A DNA stretch of 64,000 bases from 1-14-0-10-45-29 sp041650255 (GTDB lineage Archaea; Micrarchaeota; Micrarchaeia; Anstonellales; Anstonellaceae): the NCBI GenBank assembly GCA_041650255.1, contig JBAZLL010000002.1:1-64000 (forward strand), read 5' to 3'. Position numbers and translations under genes: made by a program. The notes under the pieces were generated by a model. That model had not been told where the DNA came from, searched no databases, and saw only the letters and a list, made by a program, of their open reading frames with translations. Every line of letters starts with the position of its first letter. Position 1 is the stretch's first letter. Of the stretch, positions 17,655 to 26,419 are shown piece by piece.

Positions 17655-19256
17655 ATGTTGATGCTCATGCAGTTGCAAAAATTTCTCCCAATTCTTGCGA
17701 TTCTCTCAATACTACCAATCTGGATTCTTCCGGTCGCACCTCTTCTTGATTGGCCCGCGCACATGGCAATAGCAAAAGGTGTTTTTGAATCATTAATCGG
17801 GCACGGAGTAAATCAATATTATTACACTTATTTCGGATTTTTGGGTTATTCTCTCATAACCCTTATGCTTGTTGCATTCCAATTTCTCTTCAGTCTTGAA
17901 TTCTCCGCAAAAATAGTGTTAAGCATAATATTGCTCACGGGTCCAATTTGTTGGTATTATTTTTTCAAAACACTTGACCCTTCAAAACAAAATTTGTGGG
18001 TATTGTCATTGATATTAAACAGCTCAATGTTTTTCTATCTGGGAACAATTAATTTTCTTCTCTCAATAAATCTTGCGCTTGTTTTGATAGCGTTTGCCCT
18101 TTCGCATATAATATATAAGAAAAAGCAAAATGCGCTCATTTTCATGGCGCTTGCACTGCTTGTTTACATGGCGCACGGCTATACTTTTTTCATTTCATGT
18201 GCAATAATCTATTCTTTCTGGGCGTATTATCATTTCATAAAAGGGCAGAAATCATCGGTTCAAATTCTTGCATTTACGCTCGTAGTGCTGTTTGCGATGA
18301 TAAATACGCTGACCAATCCGACAATGGAGCGGGATTTGTCCAATCAGCTTCAGATATACAAATGCGCGGGTTCGCTCTGGTCCGAAAACGATTTGAAAGC
18401 GACTTTTGATTCGTCCGCTTTTCCAAAGCTTTTTTTGGGCAGTCTTCTTTCAATAAGAAATCCATTCCATTTTCTATATCCAGTATTTCCGCTTGAGCAT
18501 TTATTTCTTCTTTTTGCATTTGTAATATTTATTTTTACAATCGTGCTTTTGCAAAAGTACGGGGTTAAACAATCCTATGTGCTTGCATTGAAAAAATCAG
18601 GCGAGCTTTCAGCAGAATTTAATCTTGCATATCTGGCAGTGGCGCTTGCAATGCTTTTACATTTTTTCATAATGCCCGACTGCGTAATAGTTTGCGACAT
18701 TTACTCAAGAAGCATTCCCTTCTTTTTTGTGTTCCTCATATTATCCATAAAAAGCAAAAAATTTGCAAAAGCCCTATTTTTTGCATCCATAGCTATCATA
18801 ATAATCAACCTAATCTTTCAGGCAAATGTATTTTATTCGCTCTTGCCTCTGCAAACCCAAACACTGTCAAAGATACAGTTGATTGCAAATTCTACCTCAT
18901 CAGGTTCAACTCTTTTTATAATTCCCGCGGAATGGAACTTCCCATTCAAAGAGCAAGGGTATCTGTTTTACAAAAACGCGCATTACAACGCGCTCATTTT
19001 TGCGTACAATCCCTCCCTATATGTTTCAGGCATGTTTCTCACTCAAGACACTTTTATTTTGCGCTCTAATATGCCTGTTTTTGATGAAAAATATCTTTTG
19101 CCAAGCCCGTACTCCGACAAGGGCAAGGACTTTGTTATATGTTATTCAAATATCTCTAAAAAATTCGATTATCTCGTAAGCGAGAATATCACTTTGGTTC
19201 CAAACGATGGCAAAAGCATATTGGTTTTTTCAAAGAACTCAACAAGTAAAAAATAA
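17655..19256 (+). CDS. polytopic membrane protein, possibly GT-C type glycosyltransferase
   Basis: 533 residues with about 11-12 hydrophobic helices in the first 410 residues and a soluble C-terminal part. The first loop contains APLLDWPAHMA, an acidic motif after helix 1 as in dolichol- or polyprenyl-phosphate-using GT-C enzymes (PMT/Aglb/ArnT-like). The family was not identified with certainty. Such proteins transfer sugars to surface proteins or lipids. Several ATGs lie within the first five codons. The gene ends 10 bases before the 3' end of tRNA-Lys on the other strand. Confidence 0.55.
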   Translation: MLMLMQLQKFLPILAILSILPIWILPVAPLLDWPAHMAIAKGVFESLIGHGVNQYYYTYFGFLGYSLITLMLVAFQFLFSLEFSAKIVLSIILLTGPICWYYFFKTLDPSKQNLWVLSLILNSSMFFYLGTINFLLSINLALVLIAFALSHIIYKKKQNALIFMALALLVYMAHGYTFFISCAIIYSFWAYYHFIKGQKSSVQILAFTLVVLFAMINTLTNPTMERDLSNQLQIYKCAGSLWSENDLKATFDSSAFPKLFLGSLLSIRNPFHFLYPVFPLEHLFLLFAFVIFIFTIVLLQKYGVKQSYVLALKKSGELSAEFNLAYLAVALAMLLHFFIMPDCVIVCDIYSRSIPFFFVFLILSIKSKKFAKALFFASIAIIIINLIFQANVFYSLLPLQTQTLSKIQLIANSTSSGSTLFIIPAEWNFPFKEQGYLFYKNAHYNALIFAYNPSLYVSGMFLTQDTFILRSNMPVFDEKYLLPSPYSDKGKDFVICYSNISKKFDYLVSENITLVPNDGKSILVFSKNSTSKK

Positions 19257-19266
19257 AAAAAAGATT

Positions 19267-19377
19267 CGGGCCCGGTGGGATTTGAACCCACGGCTTTCTG
19301 GTTGCTTCGGCATTTTCCGCGCAATTGCGTGAGTGCTATAAAAGCCAGACACTCTAGCCAAGCTGAGTTACGAGCCC
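19267..19377 (-). tRNA. tRNA-Lys(UUU) with intron
   Basis: Acceptor stem GGGCTCG/CGGGCCC with discriminator G, D-stem ACTC/GAGT, anticodon stem TCTGG/CCAGA and T-arm GTGGG-TTCAAAT-CCCAC. CCA is not encoded. Anticodon TTT is at 19340-19342. A 36-base intron (19303-19338) sits at the canonical position 37/38, leaving a 75-base mature tRNA. The acceptor and anticodon stems match known archaeal tRNA-Lys. Confidence 0.95.
19303..19338 (-). other. tRNA-Lys intron with bulge-helix-bulge splice motif
   Basis: The BHB can be drawn exactly: anticodon stem as outer helix, central 4-bp helix between CTTT (positions 32-35) and GAAG near the intron 3' end (one G-U pair), 3-base bulges T-A^T and C-A^A. Removal would need the splicing endonuclease (not in this window) and RtcB (11171-12598). 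The intron also contains the palindrome CGCAATTGCG. Confidence 0.9.
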
Positions 19378-19427
19378 AGAAACAGAATACCAATTAAGAC
19401 ATTCTGATGCAATCTATATGCAAAACA

Positions 19428-19439
19428 AATATATAAAAA
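19428..19439 (-). promoter_or_regulatory. TATA box for tRNA-Lys
   Basis: TTTTTATATATT on the minus strand about 50-60 bases upstream of the tRNA 5' end, implying a leader of about 25 bases removed by RNase P. Confidence 0.45.
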
Positions 19440-19553
19440 GCTAAACAAGGCTTCTCAGTCCGCAAATACTCGGTTTTTTCCGGTATTTTAATTTACCGTC
19501 TGGTTTATGTATCTACTAATCGTAATTTATTCAATGAATAAAAGTTGATTTTT

Positions 19554-20213
19554 ATGCATCAAATCTTTGAAGGCGTGTATCAGGCAAACAACCGATTTTA
19601 CACAAAAAGCTTTGCCCCCGGCACGAGGGTATATGGCGAGCGAATATTGGAATACGATAACGAGCAATATCGCGAATGGGACATTTTCAAATCCAAATTA
19701 GCAGGTGCAATCAAAAAGGGATTAAAGTCCCTTCCGATAAAACCAGGCTCCTTGGTCCTATATTTGGGCGCATCAACAGGCACAACCCCATCTCATGTAT
19801 CCGATATTGTCGGGCAAGACGGCGGCGTATTTGCAGTTGAATTTGCACAACGCTCAATGCGCGATTTGGTAAAAATCTGCGAGCAGAGAAAAAATATGCT
19901 TCCGATATTTGCGGATGCAAATCAACCTCAGCTATATTCTGAATACATCAACGAGAAAGTGGACGTATTATACCAAGATGTCGCACAGCCAAATCAGGCG
20001 GAAATATTGGTAAAAAACGCAAATGCATATCTAAAATCCGGCGGCGAGGCAATGCTTTGCATAAAAAGCCAGTCAATAGACGTTACGCAAACGCCCGAAG
20101 AATCTTATAGGCAAACATTGGAAATTTTGGAAAAAGCAAACTTTGAAACTCTACAAACCCTAATTTTGGATCCCTATGACAAGGACCACATGTTCTGGCA
20201 TGGAAGAAGGTAA
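19554..20213 (+). CDS. flpA: fibrillarin, box C/D RNP 2'-O-methyltransferase
   Basis: 219 residues from the ATG at 19554; a TTG three codons upstream is less likely. RFYTKSFAPGTRVYGER and the AdoMet-binding VLYLGASTGTTPSHVSDIVG are fibrillarin signatures, as is the C-terminal DPYDKDHMFWHGRR. Fibrillarin methylates the 2'-OH of rRNA and tRNA nucleotides selected by box C/D sRNAs, with Nop5 and L7Ae as partners; the usual neighbour Nop5 is not in the window. Two C/D sRNA candidates (40607-40661 and 51035-51097) would use it. The last 7 codons are duplicated downstream. Confidence 0.95.
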   Translation: MHQIFEGVYQANNRFYTKSFAPGTRVYGERILEYDNEQYREWDIFKSKLAGAIKKGLKSLPIKPGSLVLYLGASTGTTPSHVSDIVGQDGGVFAVEFAQRSMRDLVKICEQRKNMLPIFADANQPQLYSEYINEKVDVLYQDVAQPNQAEILVKNANAYLKSGGEAMLCIKSQSIDVTQTPEESYRQTLEILEKANFETLQTLILDPYDKDHMFWHGRR

Positions 20214-20241
20214 TTTTTTTCTTTTTTTGGGTTAACCCTAT
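20190..20241 (+). repeat. duplicated fibrillarin 3' end, copy A
   Basis: The 20 bases from 20190 (fibrillarin codons FWHGRR region) and the following T-rich stretch with GGGTTAACCC recur at 20325-20373 after an offset of 135 bases, with few differences. Between the copies is an inverted copy of the hairpin element. Confidence 0.85.
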
Positions 20242-20267
20242 CCTCAACCGCCGCGCGGTTGGCACTT

Positions 20268-20325
20268 TGTTTCTTTTTGGGGTTACCCCTAGACCTTTTT
20301 CTTTTCAAAGAAAAAGGGCTGGGGA
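20268..20325 (-). repeat. small hairpin element, copy 2 (inverted)
   Basis: On the minus strand this reads CCCCAGCCCTTTTTCTTT ... AAAAGAAAAAGGTCTAGGGG then TAACCCC, matching copy 1 at 1479-1537 closely. It lies between two copies of the fibrillarin gene end, just as copy 1 lies between two copies of the JAMM gene start. A separate hairpin CAACCGC-CGC-GCGGTTG lies just upstream (20235-20251). Confidence 0.8.
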
Positions 20326-20395
20326 TGTTCTGGCATGGAAGAAGATAATCATTTTTCTTTTTTTGGGGTTAACTCCCCAGCTTTTTTCTTTTCGG
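20325..20395 (+). repeat. duplicated fibrillarin 3' end, copy B, with partial element
   Basis: Begins with the same 20 bases as 20190-20209, then a T-rich stretch and GGGGTTAACTCCCC, followed by AGCTTTTTTCTTTT, a diverged partial copy of the element. The remaining 20396-20481 before ppsA is AT-rich with no feature other than the GGGGTG ribosome-binding site. Confidence 0.75.
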
Positions 20396-20481
20396 GCATT
20401 TTGTATTATCTCCTCGTTAAAAATTCATTTGTCTTTTAAATCTTATCCTCCTTTCTACTTTCATATTTGGGGTGCTCAATT

Positions 20482-23058
20482 ATGAAAAATGTGCTGTGGT
20501 TTAGCGAGATTGACAAGTCAAGCATTCCTCTCGTCGGGGGAAAAGGCGCGAATTTAGGAGAAATGGCAAGAGCAAACTTTCCTATTCCGCCCGGGTTTTG
20601 CGTAAGCGCGCAGGCATATTTCAATTTTATACAAAAAAACCAGCTGGAGCGATTTATTCGGGAAATGACTGAAAATCTTGACATTGAAAATTCAGCCGCA
20701 CTCACAAAAGCTTCAGAAATGATAAAATCCAGAATCCTTTCCGGAGACATTCCAAGCGATATCAGAAACGATGTTATCTCTTCATACAAAAAAATGTGCG
20801 GTCAGCGCGAGGAAGACGACGTTTATGTCGCCGTACGCTCATCTGCAACCGCGGAAGATTTGCCGGAAGCATCTTTTGCAGGTCAGCAATCCACTTTTCT
20901 AAATGTGTCCGGCGGCTCCGAAGTATTGCAGGCGGTAAAAGAATGCTGGGCATCCCTGTTTGAAGCAAGGGCAATTTATTACCGAACCACAAACAAATTC
21001 GATCATCTAAAAGTCGGGCTCTCCGCCGTAGTGCAGGAAATGGTGCAGTCCGAGGTTGCGGGAGTAATGTTTTCAGTGGATCCGTTCTCGCAAAAGTTGG
21101 ACACAATCTCAATTGAAGGCGCGTACGGATTGGGCGAAGTGGTCGTGTCCGGCTCTGTCACCCCCGATCGATATCTCGTGAAAAAAGGCACATTTGAAAT
21201 CGTGCAAAAAGATATTGCCAGTCAGTCATGGGCTCTGATGAAAGTCCGCACAAAAAATGAAAAAGTGGATGTTGACAAAGACATGATGGAGCGGCAAAAG
21301 CTTACTGATGATCAGGTAATCGAGCTTGCAAAAATCGGTGCAAAAATAGAATCCCATTACAGAAAGCCACAGGATATGGAATGGGCATTGCAAGACGGCA
21401 CATTATACATCGTGCAATCAAGACCAGTCACCACTCTTACTGGAAAAGCGCTGGAAGCGGTAAAAAGCGGGGCATTTGAAAAAATGCTGCAAAACAATTT
21501 CAGCAATATGGAAGTTACTGTTAATCAGGCGATAACCGAACGGGAAGCGTCAAATGCCGCAAGAAATCAATCGGCAAACCAGAGCACAAATTCGGGCGGC
21601 TCGCAAGCAAGCAGTTCGCGCAGTTCGCAAATAGATGAAAGCTATTCAAAAGGAGGTGAGCAAGTGCAGGAAAAATCTCAATCAGACGCGGGTGCAATAG
21701 ATATTGCAAATGCAAAAATAATTCTTTCCGGTCTTGCATCTGCTCCCGGAGTAGGCATTGGTAGAGTAAGGATACTTGCCTCTCCCGAAGAAATGGGTAA
21801 AATGCAAAAAGGCGAAGTGCTTGTAACCGAAATGACCACTCCCGATTACGTGCCGGCAATGAAAAAGGCGGTCGCAATAATAACAAACACTGGTGGAATG
21901 ACATGCCATGCGGCAATAGTTTCAAGAGAATTGGGCGTTCCATGTATCGTCGGTACAAAGAATGCAACTTCCGTTCTTCACGACGGACAGCTCATCACCG
22001 TTGATGCGGTAATGGGCAAAGTATATGATGGCGAAGTCATGCTTCATAAGCCTGAAAAAGATGAGGCAGGCGCGCACGGTCCTCTTGGTTTTGCAGGCTC
22101 CACCTACGTCCCAACCGGCACAAAAATCTATGTGAATTTGGCGGAAGTGGATTTGGCTCAAAAGGTTTCAAAGCTTCCATGCGATGGCATCGGGCTTTTG
22201 CGGGCAGAATTCATGATTGCGGACATTGGTCAGCATCCAAAGAAAATAATCCGCGAAGGCAGGCAACAAGAATTCATTGACAAACTCGCCGAGAAGATGC
22301 GCATATTCTCAAGCTCATTCTATCCCCGCCCCGTAGTGTATCGCGCAACCGATTTCAAAACAAACGAGTATCGGAATTTGCAGGGCGGCGCCGAATTTGA
22401 GCCCGAAGAATCCAATCCGATGATGGGCTACCGCGGCTGTGCGAGATATATTGCCGAGCCGGATGTTTTTGCAATGGAGCTTCAGGCAATAAAGAAAGTG
22501 CGTGAAGAATTCGGGATGAAAAATCTCTGGCTCATGATTCCTTTTGTACGCAGAATCGGCGAAATTCGCGCAATAAAGGACATGCTCAAGGAAAACGGAA
22601 TACACCGCACCCGCGATTTCAAGCTTTGGATTATGTGCGAGGTTCCATCCACGGTGGTGCTCATTGACGAGTTCTGCCAGGAGGGAATTGACGGAGTCTC
22701 AATCGGCTCAAACGATTTGACTCAATTAACTCTTGGAATGGATAGGGACAATGCCACACTGGCGGAAGGCTTTGATGAGCGCAATGCCGCAGTTCTAAAA
22801 TCAATCGAGCGCGTGGTAAAAGAATGCAACAAATACGGCGTGACCGTATCATTGTGTGGGCAGGCCCCGAGCGTTTATCCCGACTTTGCGGAAAAGCTTG
22901 TGGAATACGGAATCACTTCAATGTCCGTGAACCCTGATGCTGTAGAGCGCACAAGAAGAATTGTTGCATCTGCCGAAATGAAGGTGCTTCTAAAGCGGCT
23001 TTCAAGGCTTGAGGAGAAATCCTCATCCTCAAAGCCACATTTGGAATCCGATGATTAG
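20482..23058 (+). CDS. ppsA: phosphoenolpyruvate synthase
   Basis: 858 residues from ATG 20482 (GGGGTG upstream). Order: N-terminal ATP-grasp (GGKGANLGEMARANFPIPPG, VRSSATAEDLPEASFAGQQ), swivelling phosphohistidine domain with GGMTCHAAIVSRELG, and C-terminal PEP/pyruvate TIM barrel (GSNDLTQLTLGMDRD, SLCGQAP with the catalytic Cys). It converts pyruvate + ATP + water to PEP + AMP + phosphate, the entry to gluconeogenesis. Unusual: residues about 355-400 are an Asn/Ser/Gln-rich linker before the phosphohistidine domain, and inside it the DNA has a perfect Shine-Dalgarno sequence followed by an in-frame GTG (see 21651-21666). Confidence 0.95.
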   Translation: MKNVLWFSEIDKSSIPLVGGKGANLGEMARANFPIPPGFCVSAQAYFNFIQKNQLERFIREMTENLDIENSAALTKASEMIKSRILSGDIPSDIRNDVISSYKKMCGQREEDDVYVAVRSSATAEDLPEASFAGQQSTFLNVSGGSEVLQAVKECWASLFEARAIYYRTTNKFDHLKVGLSAVVQEMVQSEVAGVMFSVDPFSQKLDTISIEGAYGLGEVVVSGSVTPDRYLVKKGTFEIVQKDIASQSWALMKVRTKNEKVDVDKDMMERQKLTDDQVIELAKIGAKIESHYRKPQDMEWALQDGTLYIVQSRPVTTLTGKALEAVKSGAFEKMLQNNFSNMEVTVNQAITEREASNAARNQSANQSTNSGGSQASSSRSSQIDESYSKGGEQVQEKSQSDAGAIDIANAKIILSGLASAPGVGIGRVRILASPEEMGKMQKGEVLVTEMTTPDYVPAMKKAVAIITNTGGMTCHAAIVSRELGVPCIVGTKNATSVLHDGQLITVDAVMGKVYDGEVMLHKPEKDEAGAHGPLGFAGSTYVPTGTKIYVNLAEVDLAQKVSKLPCDGIGLLRAEFMIADIGQHPKKIIREGRQQEFIDKLAEKMRIFSSSFYPRPVVYRATDFKTNEYRNLQGGAEFEPEESNPMMGYRGCARYIAEPDVFAMELQAIKKVREEFGMKNLWLMIPFVRRIGEIRAIKDMLKENGIHRTRDFKLWIMCEVPSTVVLIDEFCQEGIDGVSIGSNDLTQLTLGMDRDNATLAEGFDERNAAVLKSIERVVKECNKYGVTVSLCGQAPSVYPDFAEKLVEYGITSMSVNPDAVERTRRIVASAEMKVLLKRLSRLEEKSSSSKPHLESDD
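21651..21666 (+). promoter_or_regulatory. internal ribosome-binding site and GTG in ppsA
   Basis: AGGAGGTGA at 21651-21659 is a full match to the archaeal anti-Shine-Dalgarno complement. After four bases comes GTG at 21664, in frame with ppsA. Initiation here would make a 464-residue protein holding only the phosphohistidine and PEP/pyruvate-binding domains. The site lies in the low-complexity linker, so a separate C-terminal product would be a clean domain unit. Most genes here have only GGTG, so this is the strongest such site I saw. Confidence 0.6.
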
Positions 23059-23109
23059 ATTGATAGAAATATAAATAAACACATAATTAGGCATTAACCG
23101 GATAATTCA

Positions 23110-23149
23110 ATAGTAAAATAAAAATAGTAAAATAAAATAGTAAAATAAG
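23110..23149 (+). repeat. short AT-rich tandem repeat
   Basis: Three imperfect copies of ATAGTAAAATAAA between ppsA and the antiporter gene. No further feature in this 118-base gap apart from the GGTG site before 23177. Confidence 0.8.
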
Positions 23150-23176
23150 GCGACCAATCATAAGTAAAGGTGCGTA

Positions 23177-24913
23177 ATGGACCTCATAAACCAGTTTTTT
23201 TTCTCATTCGGGATTTTCTCCATTTTCGCCCTATTCGGAGGACTAATCTCCGCAAGATGGAGACAGCCTGCAATCGTAGGTTTTTTGCTGGTCGGTGCGA
23301 TTGTCGGTCCGAATATGCTCGGGCTCATAAATGACAATGAAGTAATAGAATTATTGGCGGAATTTGGTGCCGCTCTTTTATTGTTTTCAATCGGACTTGA
23401 GTTCTCATTAAGCCGGCTTCTTGGTTCAAGCATACGCGCAATGATTGTGGCGTCCGGAATTATGTTCGTGCTTTTTATAGCCGGCTACGAAGCTGGCATT
23501 TTCCTGGGGCTGGGTTATTTTGAGAGCGTCATAGTCGGCGCATGTTTTTCATTTTCCTCAACTGCGGTGTTTGTGCGAAATTTGAACCATCATAAACTGC
23601 TGGACTCTCCGCAGGTGCCACTGCTCATATCCGTGCTCGTGCTTGAAGATATAGTCGCGGTCACTGTCCTCACAATTTTTTCCTCAATAAAAAACGAATC
23701 GTTAGGTTCTCTCCCCTCGTTAAATTCGGTGCTCCTTCCGATATTTTTCTCGCTTATAATAATGGGGTTTGTATATCTTGTGCTTAAACGCCTGCTTGAG
23801 GGATTTGTAAAAGTCTTTTCTCCATATCTGACTGATGAATATGTTATTTTGCTTGCATTGGGCCTCACAGTCCTTCTCTCTCTTCTCTCCGCAGTAATCG
23901 GGCTTGCACCATCAATCGGAGCTTTTATATCTGGTAGCATTCTTGCTTCCCTATCAATCAGAAATGCCGTGGAAAAAAGTATGTCTCCGTTTTCTCTTGC
24001 ATTTTCTTCCTACTTTTTCCTCTCGCTCGGGCTTCTTATTTCTCCCGCAAACTTTTTCGCATACTTCTTTCCGATATTGGGGTTGTCGATTCTTTTCGCT
24101 GCAGCTGCGTTCACAATTACAACTATTATGGTTTATTTTGCAGGCTTTAATTTCAAGCATGCGCTCGTATCCGGAGTATCGTTTGCGGTCATAAGTGAAT
24201 TTTCGCTTTTGCTTGCAAAAGAAACTGCGCCTCTTATGCCAAATTTTGACCTTATATCCATACTTTCGGTAATGATTCTCATAACCACCTTCATTTCCTC
24301 CATCTTACTTGCCGCAAGGCAGGGCTTGTTCATGTATCTTACCAGATTTCAGTCAATTCGTATATTTTCCGCAATTCCGGCAATGCAAAAATATGTCGGG
24401 GATATTATATGCGAGTTTGAAGGGCGCGGGCAATATATGTTGCAGGCACGCACGATATTCGTATCAAGCCTGCAATACACAAAGAATTTTGTCGTGCTCG
24501 GCGCTTTCCTTTTTGTATTTTTGAAAATATTTGGAAATATCAGCGTAGTGCTCTTTGGTTTGTATTTGCATATTTCCTACATCATATTGCTTATAATCAG
24601 CCTTCTCTTTTTGCCGACAGTAGTGCAAATATTAATGCAATTTTCGCTTCTTGCAAACGCGATTGTGGTGGTATTTACCCGAACCCATCCAGGTGACACG
24701 ACAACCGGCTGGAGGCTTTTGAGAAACGCGGTTTTATTCATATTCTTTTTGGCATGCTTTTTGTTATTGCCCCCATTCTTTAGCATCCTAAAGCTCCCTT
24801 CGGAGCTCTCTCCGATTATTTTCATCCCCTTGTTTGGAATGCTCGTGCTTCTATGGGACAGCGCATCCGCATTTATTACAAAGTTTTCAAGCATCAGAAA
24901 ACGGCATTACTGA
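23177..24913 (+). CDS. CPA2-family monovalent cation:proton antiporter (KefB-like)
   Basis: 578 residues. The first about 390 residues carry 12 or so hydrophobic helices with family hallmarks: RQPAIVGFLLVGAIVGPNML, GLEFSLSRL, FSFSSTAVFVRNL and LVLEDIVAVTVL with the acidic transport residues. Exchanges K+ or Na+ for H+ across the membrane. The C-terminal about 180 residues contain several more hydrophobic helices instead of the soluble TrkA-N domain of classical KefB/C. GGTG lies 5 bases before the ATG. It stands alone between ppsA and dph2 on the same strand. Confidence 0.85.
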   Translation: MDLINQFFFSFGIFSIFALFGGLISARWRQPAIVGFLLVGAIVGPNMLGLINDNEVIELLAEFGAALLLFSIGLEFSLSRLLGSSIRAMIVASGIMFVLFIAGYEAGIFLGLGYFESVIVGACFSFSSTAVFVRNLNHHKLLDSPQVPLLISVLVLEDIVAVTVLTIFSSIKNESLGSLPSLNSVLLPIFFSLIIMGFVYLVLKRLLEGFVKVFSPYLTDEYVILLALGLTVLLSLLSAVIGLAPSIGAFISGSILASLSIRNAVEKSMSPFSLAFSSYFFLSLGLLISPANFFAYFFPILGLSILFAAAAFTITTIMVYFAGFNFKHALVSGVSFAVISEFSLLLAKETAPLMPNFDLISILSVMILITTFISSILLAARQGLFMYLTRFQSIRIFSAIPAMQKYVGDIICEFEGRGQYMLQARTIFVSSLQYTKNFVVLGAFLFVFLKIFGNISVVLFGLYLHISYIILLIISLLFLPTVVQILMQFSLLANAIVVVFTRTHPGDTTTGWRLLRNAVLFIFFLACFLLLPPFFSILKLPSELSPIIFIPLFGMLVLLWDSASAFITKFSSIRKRHY

Positions 24914-24983
24914 ATGAATATTCGGGCAAAGTGTTAAATACTCAAAATTCCATTATCTATAAGAATTGAAGGTGCGGACTTAT

Positions 24984-25892
24984 ATGAGAATTTTATTGCA
25001 GTTTCCACAAGGTCTCAAGCAGTATGCAACTGCAGAGCTTGAAAAATTTGAAAAAGAAGGGCACGAGGTGTTTCTTTCCTCCTCTCCTTGCTGGGGCGCT
25101 TGCGATTTGGCATTGGACGAGGCAAAAAAGCTGGGTGCAAAAAAGCTGATTCATTACGGACATTGCAAATACCACGAGCCGACGGAAAAAGGCATTGAAA
25201 TAGAATATCGGCTTTACCCAATAACAATTGATTTGTCCATTCTTGATAAATCATTGCCAAAAATAAAGCAGTACAAAAAAATCGCATTGGTTACTACTGT
25301 ATCTCATATTCATCAACTTGATGAAATGAAAAAAATATTGAAAAATGCAGGGCACGAGGTTTTCACTTCCAAGGGCAAATTGGCAACAATGCAGGGGCAG
25401 GTGCTTGGATGCGATACATCTGCGGCATCTTCTCTCAAAGACGATGTTGATGCGATTGTATATATCGGCGGTGGCGAATTTCATCCTCTCGGAATCGGCG
25501 GCGAAAAACCGGTTTTGGCGGTAAATCCATACGCAAAGGAAAGCTATTTTCTAAATGAAAATATGGAAAAAAAGCGCAAAAAAGAAATGGGCATGCTTAT
25601 CGCGGCTTCGCAGGCAAATTCGTTTGGCATTTTGCTTAGCATCAAATCCGGGCAATTTCGGCTTGCGCAAGCAGAGACAATAAGAAAAAAGCTCAAATCA
25701 TTGGGGAAAAATTGTGCAATTTTAGTTTCTTCAGAAATAGATTTTGACTCGCTAAAGGACTTCAATGCGTTTGACGCGTTTATCACAACTGCCTGCCCTC
25801 GCCTCGTGGATGATTTTCAACGAATTGAAAAGCCGATTGTAAATATATCTCAAATACCCAAGCTCGTTGCACTAATGAAGCAGATTTCATAA
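24984..25892 (+). CDS. dph2: diphthamide biosynthesis enzyme Dph2
   Basis: 302 residues from ATG 24984, with GGTGCGG upstream; a TTG at 24966 is less likely. The three cluster cysteines are present: SSPCWGACDLALDEA, LGCDTSAA and TTACPRLVDDF. Archaeal Dph2 is a homodimeric [4Fe-4S] enzyme that cleaves AdoMet non-canonically and transfers the 3-amino-3-carboxypropyl group to a histidine of elongation factor 2, the first step of diphthamide formation. Slightly shorter than the usual 330-340 residues. Confidence 0.93.
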   Translation: MRILLQFPQGLKQYATAELEKFEKEGHEVFLSSSPCWGACDLALDEAKKLGAKKLIHYGHCKYHEPTEKGIEIEYRLYPITIDLSILDKSLPKIKQYKKIALVTTVSHIHQLDEMKKILKNAGHEVFTSKGKLATMQGQVLGCDTSAASSLKDDVDAIVYIGGGEFHPLGIGGEKPVLAVNPYAKESYFLNENMEKKRKKEMGMLIAASQANSFGILLSIKSGQFRLAQAETIRKKLKSLGKNCAILVSSEIDFDSLKDFNAFDAFITTACPRLVDDFQRIEKPIVNISQIPKLVALMKQIS

Positions 25893-25899
25893 TTAGTTT

Positions 25900-26376
25900 T
25901 TAGCCATTCCAGCTATCTATTTCCTCATTTTCAACCCGAATTTGTGCCAGAAGATTCTTTGCCCTCTCCAACGCATCAATTGACTCTTCTTCAGGCAAAT
26001 ACTTGCTCTTTGCATCTTTTGTTTTTTGAGCAACATTTGGTCTTTGAATAATATCTGTTTTAGCCGCCATCTCTTTCGTCTTTTCGCACTTCTCGCATTG
26101 TTCTATATAATAAATTACGAATCTTAGCAATTCGAATTTTGTAAGAAGCTTCAGGTACATCTCAAACCTGGTTTCCCTAATCAGCTTAATTATTTTTTTA
26201 TCGTTATGACTATAGTCTTCTAGTTTTTCAATTTCAAAGCATTCTCCACTATATGGGTCTTTGAGCCTTATTCTGTCCTTTTCTGCAGGTATTTTCTGGC
26301 CCACAGGCGTTTTTTGTGAGAATACTCTCTTCGAGGCATTAGTTCTTACTATCTGTCCATCCGAAGTCATCTTCAT
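25900..26376 (-). CDS. hypothetical protein with CxxC motif
   Basis: 158 residues, not recognised. A short basic N-terminus, a helical centre (residues 60-100, ending YYIEQCEKCEK) and an acidic C-terminal helix. The single CEKC pair could bind metal with a second subunit, but no other Cys pair is present. It converges with dph2 (7-base gap) and lies upstream of uvrC on the same strand only in position; it is downstream in transcription. Confidence 0.5.
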   Translation of the reverse strand: MKMTSDGQIVRTNASKRVFSQKTPVGQKIPAEKDRIRLKDPYSGECFEIEKLEDYSHNDKKIIKLIRETRFEMYLKLLTKFELLRFVIYYIEQCEKCEKTKEMAAKTDIIQRPNVAQKTKDAKSKYLPEEESIDALERAKNLLAQIRVENEEIDSWNG

Positions 26377-26419
26377 GTTTATATCTATGCTAACACACTA
26401 TAAAATAGTTTTGCCCGTG

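Noticed and set aside
19545..20213. Reading this gene as an RlmE/FtsJ methyltransferase
   Set aside because: The RFYTKSFAPG and DPYDKDHMFWHGRR motifs are specific to fibrillarin.
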